From positions 1 through 64,000 of the forward strand of contig BPQB01000056.1 in the NCBI GenBank assembly GCA_019973155.2: a stretch of 64,000 nucleotides of DNA. The letters run 5' to 3'. Shown here one piece after another: positions 60,959 through 64,000 of this stretch (position 1 is its first letter; each line of letters opens with the position of its first letter). Both the position numbers and the translations under genes were made by a program. The notes beneath the pieces were generated by a model that ran no database searches, had not been told where the DNA came from, and worked only from the letters and a program-made list of their open reading frames with translations. The DNA is from Phanerochaete sordida (taxonomy: Eukaryota > Basidiomycota > Agaricomycetes > Polyporales > Phanerochaetaceae).

Positions 60959-62399
60959 GTGCCGTCAGGAGCGCATATTATCGCCCATTCTGCGTCTACC
61001 AAGACTTTCCGCGGTCTTCTTGTCCTATCCTGATCCTATTGCACCATCTGCAGGGAATCACTACTCACGCAAATAACCAAACTTGCCGTGGTAGACCGCA
61101 ATGTCGCAAGTACCGTAGACTGCGAGACTCAACCTTCCACAGCTCCAGTGTCATATAGTCAGGTCTCAATCAAGCCACTACATATATGTGCTCAGAGTAA
61201 AATAACATTCGACGTGTAGTAGCAGGGTGTAATACATGATAGATTGAGCATGCACGACGAACGCAGGATGAATCTGCGATGCTCCCCTCTGTTATGCACG
61301 CAGCCACGTAGGTCATTCCAGAGTTTCGAGGGCCGGTGTGTACAATAACCCGTGTAGCTCCCTGCGCTAAGCATGGTCTCGGAGGTCATGGCACACTGCC
61401 ATAGTTGCTGAACTTCATGACTGTACCACGGACGAGATCGACGAGATCGACGAGATTGGGCGCGCATGGCCCCGCATTTCGACTCCCCGGTTCGGAAATT
61501 GCCAGTCATCTGTGGAGTACAAGGGGTGGTGCGTACTCGCGATCTCGACGATCCAGTACCTGAGCGAGCCGTCAGAAGCGGGCCGGGAGTGCTCAACGAT
61601 GCCCTTGTATATCGACATGCTCACGTTGGGCGTGCCTGGTGAGACCGCTGGAAGGGACAGGAGCGGTACGGCGAGTGCGTCGGGAGCACTGCCTGCAGTG
61701 GCCGCGTGCTGCTGCTAGCGATACTGCCGAACGTTACGCGAGAAGGCCCGATATAGAAGGCTTGAGGCGTGTCTAAGTGACGTTCGAAACGACGCTTGCG
61801 CGTGCGCTCAGTAGAGTGCGTAGCGAAGTGACGAGTGGCGCACCAATGACCCGTCCGACCGCGGCAACTCAAACCGTGGTGCCGCTGGATTATGGGCAGC
61901 AGCGAGGTCACTGCACCGTTGTTCAATCCGAGCCCAAAGACGAGCCAGCGCAGTGTGGCGAGGCTCAGCGGCATCTTGCACCGCTCTGGCGCCGTCCGCA
62001 GCGGACACCGCACCATCCTCGACCACGCACTCTACGTTTGCGGCCTGTCGGCACAGCGCGTCGAGAGCAGGGCTGGACGACAGAAAACAGCGAGCTGGAT
62101 TGCCACCCCAGCGTTCGGTGCGCGCCCTGGCGGCCGGACGCAGCTTATGCCGGAGTCGCGCAGCCGCGACGCTACCCAGGGCGGGCTCGGCGACGAGATT
62201 GATGCGCGGCACCCGCAAAGCTTCGCAGCGGCCGTGGTATTCGCGCCTCGCATGAAGAACGCAAAGCCGAGCAGTACAAGCGTAGTACAACGCCGAGACG
62301 GACGTGATACGTGTGGCCTATACATTCGCATCGTTTCGCCCCGCGCTCTGCACACCCAGGCCGTCGGCACGTCCCTCTGGACGCAAGCACACGGTCATA
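60959..62399. other. Unassigned region, possibly more MCO debris
   Basis: A minus frame at 61415-61624 reads MSMSIYKGIVEHSRPASDGS and LRYWIVEIASTHHPLYSTDD, which looks coding but matches no family I know. The stretch 61620-62400 is where the 3' half of the MCO relic at 62400 would lie, but I find no copper motif. Confidence 0.35.
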
Positions 62400-62965
62400 G
62401 AAGGTTTTTGTGGAGCGTGCATGAAGTTCAGATACAGCCCTAATCCGCTGAGCGAGTCCATCCAGGGTGGACGCGCCGGTAGTGAGAATCGAGCGCAAGG
62501 CAGAGCCGGAGAGGGATCCGCCGGCAGGCCAGGCACGGTGTCGTCGCCTGCCAGGCTATGAGCAGCCCAGGACTAACGAATGCAAGGCATAAGCAGCTAT
62601 CTCGAGGGTGATGACATGTAAGTATCACGTACCGAGCTTCAACTATCCTGCAGGCGCATCGGCGATCGTTCGTCCTGGGGCCCTTGCGCGACGCTAGGCA
62701 AATTCGAAGGGAGAATAGACGGACGCGTGGATTGGAGCAGAAGGGGCAGCGACGCCGCGAGAGGCAGCTGCCCAAGCATAGAGCTGCAGACCGCGAGGTT
62801 TCCGTCTACGCCCACGACGGGTGCCGAGGACTCCGACAGGAATAAGAACAATGGTTGCACCGATGGTGTCATCAGTGAACTGCGTGCGATCTGCGGCGGC
62901 ACGTTGGCGCGATGCGGACAAAAGGGCGGGGTATACGAACACTCTGCCAGGTCACGGGAGGGATC
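62400..62965 (-). pseudogene. Decayed multicopper oxidase G
   Basis: The block RTQFTDDTIGATIVLIPVG near 62880 matches [15 protein letters not shown] of MCO B. Next, in another frame, are VDGNLAV, QGPQDERSPMRLQDS (counterpart of [13 protein letters not shown]) and, near 62420-62470, LDGLAQ with GLGLYLNFM (counterpart of LNGLGQ and GLGSYFN). Frame shifts separate the blocks and no copper site survives. Confidence 0.6.
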
Positions 62966-64000
62966 TCAAGCCCGGCGCAGGTCGTACCCGATGTTTGGAA
63001 GGGGCGAAAGGTGTGTACGGGCCGGACCGACAAGGTCTCAGTTTATGAAGGCCGGTAACAGCCAAACCCACGTTTCTGAGCCCTGCAGAGGTCGGAGCGA
63101 ATGGCTGTGAGCAAAAGCACGGAACCAAGCGGGAACTAGCGTACCACATACACGGGCGCGTGTTCAGCTAATGTGCAGAAGGCATTGGGGCTGGCTACAC
63201 ATGCACATCTAGTGCGGGGTCTTTGACTGGCCCAGGCAAAACCGCAAGACCCGCAGCATCTCGCGGTGCGTCCCGCTGTCCAATTCGGAGGATGCCAATC
63301 GTGCGCAGGCATAGCTCCACAGCGAGTTTCGCTACGTTTCCTGAAGATAGCGACGATCCGCGCGTGTCGAAGCCGGACGACACAGAGGCTAACGTATGCG
63401 GCGCCGAACGGCATGCCCAAGCGCATGGGCTGCTACAAGGTGTGATTCGCGACGAGGAATAGCGGTGGGGCGGAGGTCTTCTATGACAGGAGCACCGCCT
63501 CGTGCTCGACGCTCCCCGATGTCTAGGTGCGCCGGAGGCGTGTCGAAGCTCCCGATTCCCGACACGATCGCGGACGATGGTCGAGAGCAGCATGTCGGCG
63601 CCGACACGTGCAGATTATGAGAAGTGGCGGCCAGCACCGCCGTGCCCAGCATTTTCTATGAAGCGATGGCAGAGAACCCGCGGAGATGGCGTCCCGCGAA
63701 CTGGCAGACAGTTTACGCTGTTCCTGCGCTCTTCAGTGCACAGCGATCGTTGAAGTCCTGCGTACGGCCGGCTGGAACGATTCGCTTAGAAGTTCAATTA
63801 GGCCCATAGACGACCGTACAAGAACGTCGTAGCTCACATGACAATCGGCTTCAGGAGGTCGAGTGGCTATTGGCCGTAGGATAGACGGTGAAGGGAGCGG
63901 GCCCGGGCTTGGAGTGCAGCATGCAAATGTGCACGCGCCCCGTTCGTGTCTGAATAGTGGAGCAGTAGCATGAATAGAGCTTGAAGCTTCAGGGCTTTCA
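62966..64000. other. Right edge of the window, no gene recognised
   Basis: Upstream part of the G relic may extend here but shows no motif. Short frames on both strands are uninformative. Confidence 0.35.

Overview
This window is the left end of a filamentous basidiomycete chromosome. It opens with about 12.5 copies of the C-rich telomere unit CCCTAAAA (G-strand TTTTAGGG), followed by pyrimidine-biased subtelomeric DNA. The genes are GC-rich and cut by many short introns of about 50 bp (GTRNGT...YAG). The content is typical of a wood-decay or litter Agaricomycete: multicopper oxidases, F-box expansions and hAT and Zn-finger transposons. Every assignment comes from reading the sequence and hand-splicing; no database search was possible.

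Layout. 1-1.7 kb: telomere and subtelomere. 1.7-11.3 kb: two intact minus-strand multicopper oxidase (MCO) genes (A 1718-4244, B 8564-11308) around a GPI-type secreted acid phosphatase (4984-7062), with an MCO 3' fragment (7591-7960). 12.5-16.6 kb: two single-copy housekeeping-type genes, mitochondrial dihydrolipoyl dehydrogenase (12543-14341) and a THEM6-like hotdog thioesterase (15218-16603). 16.7-22.3 kb: a SPRY/F-box gene (F1), a decayed MCO (19532-20085) and an F-box pseudogene split by a 621-bp MITE. 22.9-28.8 kb: one large intact minus-strand gene, 1,745 codons by my splicing, with N-terminal and internal zinc fingers, a D-x-K-H-x-F-K-R segment and a C-terminal PHD finger, probably a transposon protein. 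29.2-38.3 kb: MCO pseudogene E, a thioesterase fragment, SPRY/F-box gene F3 and intact membrane-anchored MCO D. 39.8-41.8 kb: a decayed hAT element with 18-bp TIRs and a perfect 8-bp target-site duplication. 42.5-44.6 kb: SPRY/F-box gene F4. 44.6-54.4 kb: a very GC-rich, gene-poor stretch with an 850-bp tandem duplication. 54.5-61 kb: SPRY/F-box gene F5, broken by a 3.9-kb insertion that carries a tRNA-like SINE head and a decayed polyketide synthase fragment. 61-64 kb: unassigned sequence and another MCO relic.

Two families dominate. The MCOs have three intact and at least four decayed copies; A and D carry a cytosolic N-tail plus a transmembrane signal-anchor, so they should act as cell-surface oxidases (ferroxidase or laccase-like). 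The SPRY/F-box proteins have five copies, four of which share a 12-nt microexon; the architecture suggests substrate receptors of SCF ubiquitin ligases. MCO or thioesterase genes repeatedly sit convergent to F-box genes, and matching 3' untranslated sequence shows that these blocks spread by segmental duplication, as expected near a telomere.
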